NCBI GenBank assembly: GCA_027625915.1
Contig: JANTQA010000047.1
Span: 6,076,001 to 6,140,000 of the forward strand
DNA length: 64,000 nucleotides
Direction of reading: 5' to 3'
Source: Anaeramoeba flamelloides
Lineage: Eukaryota; Metamonada; Anaeramoebidae
Shown: positions 50,669-62,528 of the stretch, piece by piece
Layout: every line of letters starts with the position of its first letter
Position numbering within the stretch: position 1 is the first letter of the stretch
The notes under the pieces: generated by a model
What the model was told of the DNA's origin: nothing
Seen by the model: the letters and a program-made list of their open reading frames with translations, nothing else
Databases searched by the model: none
Made by a program: the position numbers and the translations under genes

Positions 50669-50883
50669 TTCTTGGAATATTTTTCTAATTATAAATTGAA
50701 AAAAAACTCCCCAATAACAAGATAAAAATCAATTGGAAAGGAAATTTTGAGATATTTACTTTTGCTTCCTTATTTAACTGTAAGATAAAATTTTAATTAT
50801 GGCAATTTGTATTTAGTAGTATCATTATTAGAGAGCAAGTCCCTCCTGGCGTGTGAAGAAAATCCATGGTGGTGACTATACTC

Positions 50884-52062
50884 TTAATTAAGAGTCTTGA
50901 AAATGTTGGAACAAAAATATTTTTCGCCTTTATCATTCAAATCACTGTAGTGTAAGCTGAAATTGAAAAGTAAATAACACATCGAGGTGATAAGAAATAA
51001 CCATTTTTGCGAAATTTCTTTAGTGCAATCAAATTGCATTAAGTTGATGTTTGGAATTTGTCTCCGAATAGTGGACAAATTAACTGGTATGGTTTCAAAC
51101 AAAAAAGAAAGTTAATTGGAGTTTAAAAAAAAAATTGCAAAAAGAAAATCAGAATTCTGAGATTTATGAACTTACTGTTAAGTGGCTTTGTAGTTAACCT
51201 TATTGAATTTAATTGATAGTCTGCCAGAAAGGGCTCAAAGCTAATGATATTTTTTAATAAATCTAAGATAGTTTCATCGTGATTTTCGCCAATAATGTCT
51301 ACAAAGATTAGGAATTGTGTAAACCCACGTTTCCTTACACTTTGTTTATTTTCTAAACTACAAAGAAATTCAAATAATTCAGCTTGGAACAAATAAAATA
51401 AGAACAAATCAAAAAAAAAAAAAAGATTGAGAAGGAAAAAGGTTAAAGGAAAAAGAAAAAAGTACAGAAAGGAAATGAGAATATTGCCCAAAATAAATAA
51501 AAAAAAAAAAGAGAAAAAGTAAGGTTTTTTTTAAAATTCTTTAATACTTACCAAAGCTATTATTTTGCCATTTTGAAAAGATTATATCTTTAGAAAACAA
51601 TTGTAGTTTTTCTAATGTTGTAAATAAGATCACATAATCGCTTGATTTTGGAAGTTTGATCTCTATTTTGATTTAAAAGTAAAAAAAAATTGCAATTTCA
51701 AAAGACAATTAAAGGTTCTATTTTTGTTTTCAAAAACAAGAAAGAAAGAATTTTTTGTTCCTATTACTTTTTTTTCTTCTCGATCCCTCTATTCCATGAA
51801 ATGCACTTGAGAGTACCTCATAAATTTCGAGATAGTTTTCACGAAAAAAATTGATTACTTGTTCTTCTCGGATCAGTGCTTTTTTATAATAAGAAATTTT
51901 TTGTAAGATTTTTTTTTGTTTTTTGGAATATTTAGGATGTTAAACAGGATAAAAAATAAGCGATAAAATACCCATATATTCAGAAAGAAATCGAATTCTT
52001 TTTAAGGCTGGCTTTGTTTTTTCCTTCCAACCTGTTAACTTTTTTGTTTGTTGTTTGGACAT
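50884..52062 (-). CDS. Small five-exon gene resembling the N-terminal region of RalGAP-alpha, without a GAP domain
   Basis: Exons 52062-51972, 51878-51768, 51662-51552, 51382-51176 and 51083-50884 all join in phase through GT-AG introns of 89-105 bp. They give 239 residues from an ATG (MSKQQTKKLTGWKEKTKPAL) to a TAA. The order of motifs follows the N-terminus of animal RalGAP-alpha. LKRIRFLSEYMALIREEQVI and FFRENYLEIYEVLSSAF match the LTRLKHLR...FFxxHYSYIYYVFFENF region. YVILFTTLEKLQLFSKDIIF matches LDAILFIFEKILQLLPERI. VRKRGFTQFLIFVDIIG matches IRREGIRLFLLWMQALQ. No Rap-GAP domain follows before the full-length homologue 5.3 kb downstream. It is either an intact short paralogue or the 5' part of a gene cut by the neighbouring transposons. 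Exon 5 may be read too far; its last 20 residues have no family counterpart that I know. Confidence 0.6.
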
Positions 52063-53080
52063 CTCAAATTGTTTTACTATTTAGATCTAAAAAACAAAAA
52101 AATAATTCTCAATTTGATCCAAATTATTATTTTTGAAAGTAAAAAATGAAACCAAACCTAATTAGTTCTTACAAGAATTTTTTTTCGGTTGACTAAATCG
52201 TATGTTTGGGTTAAACATATTCATTTTTTCGAAAATTCTTCTTTGAACAATTCGGAAATTAATAAAAGTTCAAGTTGCTTTTCAGTTCTCTGTTGTTTGA
52301 AACATGGTACTTTTCTACAACAGGGGGTTTTTGGAAATAGTTTCCTTTCTTTGGTACACTCATAAATCTCCTTATTTAGAATATTACTTTCATATTTCAG
52401 AACATTAAAGTTTGTACATTAATTTTAAGACAATCAAAAGCAATTGAATTCAAAAGTTGTTTTCCAACAATAACTCTTTACAGAAAATAAAACAAAGTCT
52501 TTTTGCTTACTATTCTTCAATTTTATGAAGATATTTTTTAAAAGAAACTCATTGAAATCAATATGTGTTACGACGAAATATCAAAGTTCATTATTAGCTT
52601 TTTATCTTTTTTTCATTTCACTAATATTGCCAAATTTTTACAAAATATTTTGAAAAATTATTCATTATCTATTTTTCGAAAAAAGGAAATTTTTTGTATT
52701 GTTCTTTGTGAGATAATACTTGAAAAATATATGCTTTTTTTGAAACAGTCATAAGTCTGTGTTTGAAGATTTATTCACTGAATATCTGTTGTTGATAAAA
52801 AGGGTTTTCGTTTTTATTGAAGTGGAAAAACTTCACTATTGAAAACAAGTTAAATATTCTCTCCAAAACTTTAATTTTTAAAAAACGTGATAAAAATAGT
52901 TTTTTTGAGTAATGGACTAAAATTAGCCCCTATAGTATTTTGGGGAGTGTTGTAAAGATAATTTTGAAAATTATTATGTTCAGCAGTTTTAAAATTGATG
53001 CTAGAAAAATCTGTTGATTTATTCATAATTGTGATGCAACATCGGAGTTTTAAATTTTTGAACAAATTACTTTTCTTTCA

Positions 53081-53254
53081 ATGTTAAAAACATCCTCACC
53101 CATCAACAAGATCACAACTAACAAAGCCTTGATGAATCAGGACAATGAAAAAAGTTCACACTCGAAGATAGTACCCTGTCGAGTGCAATATAAGCTCTGT
53201 TTTTACAATCAAATTCATTCTTTTTTCTTCTTCAACAAAATCAATTTCGAATAA
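53081..53254 (+). CDS. Candidate first exon or 57-residue ORF, function unknown
   Basis: The ATG frame MLKTSSPINKITTNKALMNQ... continues to SSHSKIVPCRVQY with codon use well above the AT-rich background, then turns into Phe/Asn-rich sequence that looks intronic. The VPCRVQY motif faintly resembles the start of RNase H2 subunit C (xLPCxIxYxGPA), but the GPA part is missing, so this is only a lead. Downstream islands LHHFDTTLFIVYGRLIDDVD (about 53479) and FLTSFLEFVFPNKAETVL-stop (about 53785) may be later exons. Confidence 0.22.
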   Translation: MLKTSSPINKITTNKALMNQDNEKSSHSKIVPCRVQYKLCFYNQIHSFFFFNKINFE

Positions 53255-54369
53255 AATAATCAAAGGTATAACCAAGGGGAAATCAATTTTGAACATTAAT
53301 GGTTTGATTTATAGAGATAATTTATTGTTTGAGATTAAAATTTTCTAATTTGCAAAATTATAAGAAATTTAAGGTTTTTTTTCAAGTTTTTATTTTATCA
53401 ACGATATTTTCCTTACTTTTTCAATATTTTTTTAAATTTGATCTATTCATTTTTCGAATTTCTTTTTCTAATAATAGAACTTCATCACTTCGATACAACA
53501 TTATTTATTGTTTATGGTCGCCTTATTGATGATGTAGATTTTTGTCTTTTTTAAAAAAAAGAAACATGTTTTTTTATTTTCAAACCCTAATAAAGTTTGA
53601 ACACTGTATGAAAAATGAACAACAGCTTTAATATTTAATTTTTTAGTTTGTTAGAGGATTTAAATTCAATTTACCCCAAAATATGAATAATTTCTTGATA
53701 TAACTGTTCAAATTATTGTAAAAGTATTTTTATAAATGTATTAGCAGAGATAAGAACTTATTTTATTATCAATCATTTCATCAGATTTCCTGACTTCCTT
53801 TCTCGAGTTTGTTTTTCCGAATAAAGCTGAAACCGTCTTGTAAGCTGGAAACCCCCAATAGAAATGAAAAGAGTAATATGTTCTTTAATTTACAATATCA
53901 AAAAACTATTTGGGGTTTATTAGATGAATAGCTCAAATTATAGAGGAAAATAAATCAATTTGTTATTCAAATATTTTTTTTAACAAACAAGCCCCAAGAT
54001 GAAAATCTTTGAAATTTTAAAATGAATCATCCTTGGTATAGTTTGTAAAATTTGAAAATTTTATTTGACGAGATTAGTTAAGAAAAATGATACTTTTTTG
54101 GATTTTGTAAAAATTTATGATTATTATTTGATTGTTTAAGAATTTATTTGAGTTTTTAAAAATTTACTTTGATATTTTATATATATGAAAATCTAGGGTA
54201 AAAAATGTTTTATAGTATATTTTTCTAATTCTTTTACGAGGTTCAAAATAATTTGTAATTAGTTTTCTGAATTTTTTAAGGAAGGTAAAATATATTCATC
54301 TTTCCAAAATTTTCCCTTATTCTTTTTTGTTATCTTTTAAAATTGAAAAAAAAATTCCTTAATCCATTA

Positions 54370-54903
54370 TAAACCCCGTTCCAAAAATTTGGACACACCC
54401 AAAATCAAAAATAGGCAAAATAAAATCCAATTTATTGTATTTTCCCAAACTTAATATAAAACTACATTTAAGTAACAAGGTATTAATGTTTTTATAAGTA
54501 ATCATTTTCAGCCAAATAAAAGAAAAAAATTTAAAACTCAAAAATAAAAAACAGGTGTGTCCTAAATAATGAAACGAGAGGAACAAAAAATGTATTAGTA
54601 AATTTGATGAAATTTCACCAACAATTGTTGATTGATCAAATGATAAGATACCATCTACCAATTGTATTTGATTTTCCAATTTAACAAGCTCAACAATAAC
54701 CTTCTATCAACCATTTGAAAAAAAAATTTCGAGATCTAACGAAACAGATTACGTAACTGCAAAAAAGGAAATGAAAACAAAACAAAAAAGATATAAAATG
54801 AAATAGTTTGTAAAATCAAAATACTTTCCCATTTGAATTTAAAGTACAGTAATGATGTTCTTTCAACTGTTTAAACTGTGTCCAAATTTTTGGAATTTAG
54901 TTT
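54370..54903 (-). mobile_element. Tc1/mariner-like non-autonomous element, copy 2
   Basis: 534 bp, opposite in orientation to 9034-9564. Termini are AAACCCCGTTCCAAAAATTT (then GGACACAC) and the inverse of TTTAAACTGTGTCCAAATTT. It is bordered by TATAAAC on both sides. The internal 106-codon minus-strand frame has no transposase motif I can recognise. Confidence 0.65.
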
Positions 54904-55299
54904 ATATATTATAAATCGACAAAATAATTAGAAGCTCAATTTAAAAGGTAAAATTTACAAAAAAAATTATAAAATAAAAAAAAGAAATAATAAAAAACAA
55001 AATAATTTTGAAAATTTTAGTTTTGAGTTTTTTTTTTGTACCCCAGATCTGCATCAATAATACCAAACAAAGGGAACAACTAAAAAAAGTTTACCATTCA
55101 CAAAGGTTCCTTTACAGTAATTAAATGATTAATTAACCATGAAAAGATCACCCATAAAACACTATTTGTGAGAAGAAGTGGGACCTTTTCAAAACAACAA
55201 ATTAATATAGATGATTTCTTTTGAAATATTAACCAGAATAATAATTACAGTTTCTTGAATCTATATAAATTAAAATCTTTAAATTATTACAGTCAATTC

Positions 55300-56310
55300 C
55301 ATATTTGTGACATAAACTTTCAACAAATTTAAAGTATATAAAATATCTCAAATTAGAATATATTTTTTGGATTTTTTTTTACGCAAATTATTTTCCTAGA
55401 ATTTTAATTATGTACCTTAATTTGAGATTTTTTTTTGTAGATTAAATTTTTATTCAAAGTTTATTTTGTAGAATTGGAGCTGACTGAAACATTATTTTTT
55501 GATGAAATATCTAATTTAGTGAATTACGGTAATGGGAAAATTAACAAACATTCACCTTTTATTAAAAAAATAATCACAATTTGTTTAAAAGTTTTCCATT
55601 CATCCTTTGGGGTATATCTATTTTTTTATTGAAATCCCGGTTGCAACCTGAGAAATACCTAATCAAAAAAAAATAAATAAAATAAAATTTCAAGGAGTCA
55701 GGTTGGTATTTTTTGCCAAATATATTTTATTTATTGGGATTTTTCTTTACAGTTTTCTGTGTTTTTAAAAGAAATTTTTGATTATACTGTAATTTTATAG
55801 ACTTCACTGAAATTTCACGAGTTGAAATTTTTCAATGATTATATTAACTATAGAAATACTTTGGTCATGATTTTTCTAATAGTATTTTTTCCATTTTTTA
55901 ATTAATAAATGTTATTTTTTTCTGTTTTGGGAATATTTTTTCATCATTTTATTATTTTTTTTTTTTTTTATATTTACGTTTTAATATACACCCCCTGTTT
56001 ATTTTCTGATAATTGTTCTAAAATTTATTTTTTTTTTCTTAATTAATGTCGAACAGATGTTCATTCATTATAAAAAATTCCAAAAAAAAAGAAAATAACC
56101 CAAAAATATGTGTTTTTTCTTTTCAAAGGTAGGTTATTTTGAAAAGGGGGGTGTTTCCGAATCTTACTGAGTTTAATTGTTATCTTTTCTTGATTACATA
56201 AAATTTTCATAAATTTGAAAGCAATAAGTTATAAAAGGAGTATAATTGAAATCTATCTGTGTAGTTTTGGCTAACTATAATTTTCAGAATTTATTTTTTC
56301 CTTATAGTAA
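55300..56310. mobile_element. CACTA-type element with hairpin, copy 2 (diverged)
   Basis: The hairpin (arms near 55303-55360 and 55415-55474) and the right portion (55900-56310) align with 47241-48084. Shared landmarks are ATTTTTT(A)TCATTTTATT, GTTTT(A/T)TATAC, TTTTGAAAAGGGGGG and GGCTAACT(A/T)TAATTTTC. The right terminus reads CCTTATAGTAAAC, a decayed CCTTGTAGTG. The left CACTA end is not recognisable. Confidence 0.5.
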
Positions 56311-56639
56311 ACATGACCAAAAAATTTTTTTTTTCAAAAAAAATAGATATTTTCTTATTTTAACCCTTTTTATAAAAACAAAATTGAAAAAAATTATTAA
56401 TAGAACCTGAAAAAATTGATTTTCCTACTTGAATTGTAAAATTTTTTTGTAAATATTTTTCGATCAAAGATCCTTTATTAACAAATAGAATTTATTCTAA
56501 TGTTAGTAAAATATTTGTAAACGGTTTTTCTTCTAAATATTTGGACATTTCATTATATTTTAAAAGTGTTTTATATTTGGTGAATATCTTCCAAATAGGG
56601 AATCAATTGTTTTGACTATTAAAGTATTATTTTTTCTTT

Positions 56640-57480
56640 GATTTTCTTTTTAGTTTTTTTTTTTTTAATTTTTGAAATAAACAGAAAATTTCTGAAATTT
56701 TCGATTTATTACAAAAAGTAAAATAAGCTTCCATTAGCTTTTCCAGAATTTACAAGAATTGAGTAAAATCTTTTGTTTTCTCTATTTTTTTGAATTCTGG
56801 AAAAGCTTTGTTAGGTTTGCCTAAGTTTTTTGTTTATTCGTGAAGTTTTCTAGGTTTTTTTTGAGGTTTTCTAAATGAAAAGAAAATTTTAATAAATTTT
56901 CGGTTTATTTCTAAAAGTAAAAAAAAACTAACATTACCTTTCTTGTGGGTTTCTATTTTATATATAGAATCAATAGATTATCGTTAGGTTTTTTTGAGTT
57001 TTCTATTTATTTAACAAATCTATTGATTTTCGTTAGGTTTTTTTTACTTTTAGAAATAAACCGAAAATTTATTAAAATTTTCTTGTCATTTCGAAAATTA
57101 AAAAAAAAACCTAGGTACTTAACTGCACTCTATGACATTTGACGGCACGTTTTGTAGGCTTTTTTTAATTTTTGAAATAAAATCAAAATTTATTTACTTT
57201 TCAGATTATTCCAAAAACTTAAGAAAACAGCGGTGTGCTTTTCTAAATTTCTAAAGAATTGGGTAAATTCAAAGCTTTTTACTTTTATTTTGAATTATGG
57301 AAAAGTTAGGTACTTGGTGGTACTCTACAGTACATGAAGGGCACTTTCGTTGGGTTTTCGATAATTTTCAAACAATTTGATAAAAATAATAGAGTTTTAC
57401 TCAATTCTTTTGAATACTGGAAAACCTAGGATACTCATTATTTGTCATCAGTTATTTTTTTTTTTTTGTATTTAGGTTTT
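56640..57480. repeat. Palindromic-module repeat cluster 3
   Basis: It contains block A at 56734-56809 (ATTAGCTTTTCCAGAATT ... AATTCTGGAAAAGC), block B at about 56850-56935 and again at about 57030-57115, a diverged A at about 57230-57310, and GTACTCTACAGTACATGAAG-type spacers. It lies about 1 kb beyond the 3' end of the prenyl synthase gene. No coding function was seen. Confidence 0.7.
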
Positions 57481-58388
57481 TTAGGTGATAAGAGTGTTTT
57501 CAAAAATATTAGTAATTATATCTTCAAAAAAAATATGCTAAAGTTGTATTTTACAAAAATTCATTGTAATGTTCATTTAAAAAAAATCTTTACCCCAAAA
57601 TGACCCTTTTTTTCTAAGCTAGAGACATTTGAAAACCGCCGTACTGTTATCAATAATAAACCCAACACCCCCAAAGTTTCGAGAATTGGGATTTTGCTTA
57701 TCTTTTGAATAAACTCCAAAAACGAGCATGAAATGATAATTGAAATAAGATTTTTGTCTAACTTTTTTTTTTTTCAATTTTATTTTTTCATACTTGAGAA
57801 ATATACAAAATTTTTTTTAATATTTCATTTTTTTCCAAATTTTATTGTTTGTTTAGGTATATCTTTTATGAATATCGACTCTAATCCTAAATTCGTTAAT
57901 TCTTATTTATTTCTAAGCAATCCTTTTGTTTGGTTGATTCTTAAAACATAAAAAAATTTTCAATTTGATCGTTCACCATTGTGTGAAATGGGCTTTAGTT
58001 GGTTCAATAAGCTTGACCATGAATTTTTCTACATAAAAAAAAAAAAAAAACACCAACAACCTATTGAACACCGGATCTACAAAAAAAACTATTAATTTTT
58101 TATTTTTTTTTTTATTCTCTTTTATTTACTTTTGTAATGCAATTTAACAAAAATAATTTTTTATTTCATTTTCTAAAGAATAGTTAAACTAGGTGTAATA
58201 AAATTGCATATATTATAACCAAAATAAAAGTACACTAAAAAAATATAGAGTGTCAAATCAATTAAGGGTCATTTTATTGAATCACCTATTGATTAACAAT
58301 AAAAAAAAAAAAAATTATTGTAAAAAATAGAAAATGAATAAAATTTATTTTTTTGTAAAAATATTGATTCAATATTTTTAAAATTATA

Positions 58389-58420
58389 TATAGATAGATA
58401 TATGGTAGATAGATATAAAT
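58389..58420. repeat. Imperfect GATA tetranucleotide tract
   Basis: TAGATAGATATATGGTAGATAGATA lies about 120 bp beyond the prenyl synthase stop, possibly in its 3' flank. Confidence 0.7.
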
Positions 58421-58538
58421 TAAAATAGTTTTAAAAAGTTTTTTTTTTTTTTTATTCTACCGTCAGTTTAATGTATTGTTTCTATTTGTTAAGTCTAAAA
58501 ATTATTGTATTTTTTGTTCATGTTAAAGTGTAAAATAT

Positions 58539-59754
58539 TTATTTTTTTCTTTTAAATATTTTTGATTTCAAATAATTTAAAATCTGTTGGTCGACACTTT
58601 GAATGGAATTTATCATTTCAGTAATTTCATTAAAGATCTTTTCTTCGTAAGCTAAAAATAGTTCTGTTATTTTTAATTCTTTGAAGATTTCTTTTACTTT
58701 TTTAATACATTGTGGATCGTTTTTGGCGTAATTTTTAAAGAGGCTTTCTTTTTGTTCTTCGGTTGCAATTTCTAAAGCGGTAACAAAGGGCCAACTGCAT
58801 TTTCCGTCTTGGATGTCTGTGCCAATTTTTCCTAATGTTTCGGGGTCTGCGTATACATCCAAATAGTCGTCTTGTACTTGAAAGATTTCCCCCATTTTGA
58901 TCAAGCTGGGGCACACTTCCTCTAAGACGCTGTCTAATTGATCAAGCTTGTTTAAAGAATCTAAACCAAGAATGACACCCAGCGCTACAGGCAAATAAAA
59001 TGAGTAATGGGCAGTTTTCAGTCTGACAATATTAAAATAGAACTCTTTTGAAAATTTTGAATAAATTGGCTTGTCATTTTCATCAACAGACGATAAATCT
59101 AAGGTCTGACCAAGTTCTGTTTTGAACGAGACATCAATAAAGATTTTAAAGAGGCGTGGGTAGCATTTTAACGATCCAAAATGGAGATCCAATAATTGGT
59201 AAATACAATTCTCCAATGTGAAGCCATCGTTTAAAGCTTTGCTGCCGACCTTTCGGTACCAACACGGTTGTCCCCTTCTTGTCAGAGATTGATCCATAAT
59301 GTCGTCTGCAACTAAAAGAAAGGCCTGGAGCCATTCAACACACCACCCTAGGATTTGTGCCTTCCTTTTTTCTTCCTTAGTTGCCTTTGGATAAATACCT
59401 AGATAAGTTGACACAACAGTGAGCCCTCGATTTAATTTTCCATTTGGAACATTATACTTCATCATCTATTTTTTTTTTTTTTTTTTAAAATTTTAACAGT
59501 TGTTTTGGGTTAAGAGGAGAAAAATTTATATTGAAAAATCATAACCAGTTTGAGTGGAAATAGGTTTTGAAGTTAATTTAATGTGAAAGGGTACAATTAT
59601 TTTTAGAAAAGCGAGGATTTAAAAAGTAAGGAATAATTACCTCTTTGATATAATTTGATGCTTCTTCAGTGACATCTGTAATTTTGCTTAACAGCTTGAC
59701 AACGTCCTCAACAAGATCATCAAAAACACCCATAAATTCTTCACGTTCGCTCAT
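58539..59754 (-). CDS. FPPS: Farnesyl (or geranylgeranyl) diphosphate synthase
   Basis: Two exons, 59754-59641 and 59465-58539, join in phase across a 175-bp GT-AG intron to give 346 residues, the usual length of eukaryotic farnesyl diphosphate synthases. The enzyme condenses isopentenyl diphosphate with dimethylallyl and then geranyl diphosphate in the mevalonate branch, normally in the cytosol. The first Asp-rich motif is DDIMDQSLTRRGQPCWYR (Asp at about 92-96). The second is GEIFQVQDDYLDVYADPE (about 237-241). The KTAHYSFYLP substrate segment and the C-terminal KIFKRKK are also present. The residues before the first motif read QAFLLVADD, with Phe at -5 but Leu at -4, where many farnesyl synthases have two aromatics. 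A geranylgeranyl or mixed product is therefore possible. The start was chosen because exon 1 (MSEREEFMGVFDDLVEDVVK) aligns with the family N-terminus. Confidence 0.93.
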
Positions 59755-60098
59755 TGCTAAAGTTTATTAAAATTATAAAATGAAAAAAATAAATTGAAAA
59801 AACCTGAATTCTGGTTTATTTAATCCTTTTTTCAATTGAAATTTAGAATATAATTCTTTTGTGTTTCAGAGTTACCACTGAAAGCCCTCAAGTTTACTTT
59901 AGATTTTGTTGATTTGAAGAATAAATTTTTCTATTTTGATATTGTTTTAGATTAATTTTATTATTGTGTAAACTTTTTGTTAATTTTAATTTCACCATTC
60001 GGGTTCTTTTTGAAAAGATAGGTTTTAAAAGTGAAGACAAAATAAAATTATGAAATTATTGGTAATTTCATAATTTTTTTTTACTTTGAGAATAACCT

Positions 60099-60302
60099 TT
60101 GAAAAAGGATGGTAGTAATTTTTTTAAAACACTTGTGTTTTCATTTCAAAAATGTTTGTTCAAAAATAATATCGTCAAAATTAAGAGTTTTATTGAAAAT
60201 TTTTACTATTTGTTCTGTAACATTTTGAAGTCCAGTGAAGAAGACTTTAATCAAACAGAAATTGAAAATATAAGACCTTTAGTCATTCTTGATTCACTTT
60301 GA
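60099..60302 (+). CDS. Candidate 67-residue ORF, function unknown
   Basis: The frame starts MKKDGSNFFKTLVFSFQKCL and ends SSEEDFNQTEIENIRPLVIL-DSL. The second half is polar and varied, unlike the Phe/Ile/Lys runs typical of random frames here. No family or membrane segment was seen. It lies 345 bp upstream of the prenyl synthase start on the opposite strand. Confidence 0.18.
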   Translation: MKKDGSNFFKTLVFSFQKCLFKNNIVKIKSFIENFYYLFCNILKSSEEDFNQTEIENIRPLVILDSL

Positions 60303-61141
60303 AAAAAAAATCAATTTTTGGTAGAAATTTGGATATTGGAGAAATAAAATGAGAGCTTTTATGATTTTATTGTAATTTAGATTTCCTGAGTTTAATTTTT
60401 AAAACAAGTGTTTTATAAAATTATTTGTTTTTTGAGAGTTTTGCTTTTCTTTTATCTTTTAACTTTTTTAGTATCAACTCTTATTGGCTTATCAAGGGCA
60501 AGAGAGGCTAAAAAGAGGATCTGTCTACTTTTTACTTTTTAAATAATCAAAAATTTCTACTTTTTCTATTTATCTTTTCTAAACTATCATTATTCAAAGG
60601 GCCAATGTGTTGTTCAATTCGAAACTCCACCACACTCAATTTTAAAAATCAAATAAAAACGTTAATAAAAATTCCACAAATATATTCCAATTTAAAGATA
60701 AAAAAAAAAATTGTCAAGAAATCATTAATCATTCTAGTCCTGGTATATTATTAAACATTCTAAACCGATCAATTTTAACCCTTTGGTATAGGGAGAAAAC
60801 AAAAAAATCACAATCCTCAAAATCTATATAACAAAATTGACTTAAAATTAAGAGTGAACTGTATAATTAAATTTTAAAATTAGAATTATTTTTATCACTT
60901 TTAATATATTTTTTAATACTTTAATTAGAAGAAAGACATATGGCTGTTGTGAATTTTATTTAAATTAAAGAAAAAACTGTTGAAAAAATTACTCAAAATT
61001 ATCCAAATTAAATATAAAATTTTGAAAAAATTATTAAAATCAACAATCGAATGTAATTAAAACTCTTATTTCAATAAATGTTTAACAATTCTCATAATAA
61101 AGGTTTTCTCTAAAATTTATAATTTATTGAAAGAATAATTA

Positions 61142-61582
61142 CTGTTGAGAGAAAAATGTTGGACACAATTTTTAATTGGAAACATATGTAAAATTGAAAA
61201 TCAAATCCTATTGATAACTAGGTGAAATTTATATAAATCCAGGCTTAAATGTGTTACAAGTTCATTAATCTGTAGTGTGTGTAGAATACTCATTTGAATG
61301 GATGATAACTAAAAGTAGATCATGCTATTTTAACAATAATCCAAGTTTTAGTAAAGTTTACTCTTATTTCTGAAAATGTTAATTTTTAAACTTGCTTTAA
61401 ATTATCAGAGATAAGGTTTTGAAAAAGTATAATTACAATAATCCTTATTCTAATAAGTAGATTATTGTTATTTTCTTTAGTTATTTCACAAACGAAAGAA
61501 ATTAAAAATTATTTTCAGTAAGGTTCCCAATGAAAATTGGTGTCCAACTATTTTTCACTGTCAAACATTTTTCTCTCAACAG
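61142..61582. mobile_element. MITE with TTA target duplication; relative of the AGTTCAACAC family
   Basis: Termini CTGTTGAGAGAAAAATG and CATTTTTCTCTCAACAG are perfect inverted repeats. Both sides are flanked by TTA (61139-61141 and 61583-61585). Subterminal GTTGGACAC(A/C)AATTTT(T/C)ATTGG(A/G)AAC matches the MITEs at 39419 and 49720. A 3-bp TTA duplication fits PIF/Harbinger. 441 bp, no coding frame. Confidence 0.65.
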
Positions 61583-62528
61583 TTAGTATAATTTAGATTA
61601 AAATTTCCAGTTAACTTCTCAATTAATGATTTAGATTTTGATTTTTTTTTCTTTTAGACATTTATCCAAGAGACAAAAGGGATATATTTAGAATTGTTAA
61701 TCAACACCCAATTATTATGGCGAATGATTGTTTGATTATTTATTTAATTTTCTTGAAATTGTAAATATTTTTCAATTTTTTCTAATATTTTCGATTGATT
61801 TTAAAAAAAGAATTTACCGTATTTTTCGAATTTCTTATGAAATAGTAACTAGGAAAATATTGGAATTAACAATAATTTTAATCAACATGTTATTAATTTA
61901 AGTACTTCTTTTTCGTCAAAGTTTATATTTAAAAATAACCATTCAATCCTTTAAAGGGATGTTCATCTACCATAAAGAGAAATATAGTGATTTTGTCTAG
62001 TTAACAGTTTGAAACAAAATTATAATAATGTCCACCCCCGATATAAAAAGGAAATGACTATATTAAATAAAATATTTTTTAGAATGAACTTTTTTATTGA
62101 AATCTAATTTACTTTTAAAAACACTTGACAATTTTTCATAATTATTTTTTTGTAATTACAAACTAAAATTCCAAATTTTCACACATTTAAAACGGCAAAA
62201 ACAATCAGAATAATATAATTTCATTCAAAGGAAAAATTATTTTGATTTTTGTTAAAATAATAAAATCATTTTTACATCTTTTTAGTATTTTTGTATTCAT
62301 TTCATTTTTCGTATTACCAAAGTTATTTCATCTGATGAAAAAAATTTTTCAACCCTTGATATTATGTTAAACTTGAGTTAGTCCAAAATAGAAGAACTAA
62401 AATAAAATTAGTTGTTCGTCTCTAAAATTTGATTTATCAATAATTGTTAATGAAATTTCCACGAATTTATCAATAATTTTTTTGGTTTTGCTCTCTGTTC
62501 TAAATTGTTAATTCACCGATAATTTTTT

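Larger units (their letters stand above)
45593..50883. other. Intergenic, transposon-rich
   Basis: This is 5.3 kb between the RalGAP-alpha gene and the RalGAP-alpha N-domain gene. From 47240 rightwards it is mostly made of inverted-repeat elements (47241-48084, 48510-49258, 49720-50152, 50193-50668), each listed separately. No host coding exon was recognised. In particular there is no Rap-GAP domain that could belong to the upstream N-domain gene. Confidence 0.6.
52063..58538. other. Intergenic, 6.5 kb, with elements and weak exon-like islands
   Basis: This stretch separates the start of the N-domain gene from the 3' end of the prenyl synthase. It holds a Tc1-like copy (54370-54903), a CACTA-like copy (55300-56310), module cluster 3 (56640-57480) and a GATA-rich tract at 58389-58420. 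Three coding-looking islands on the plus strand (53081-53254, about 53479-53545 and about 53779-53842) could be exons of one small gene, but no complete splice model was found. Confidence 0.5.
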
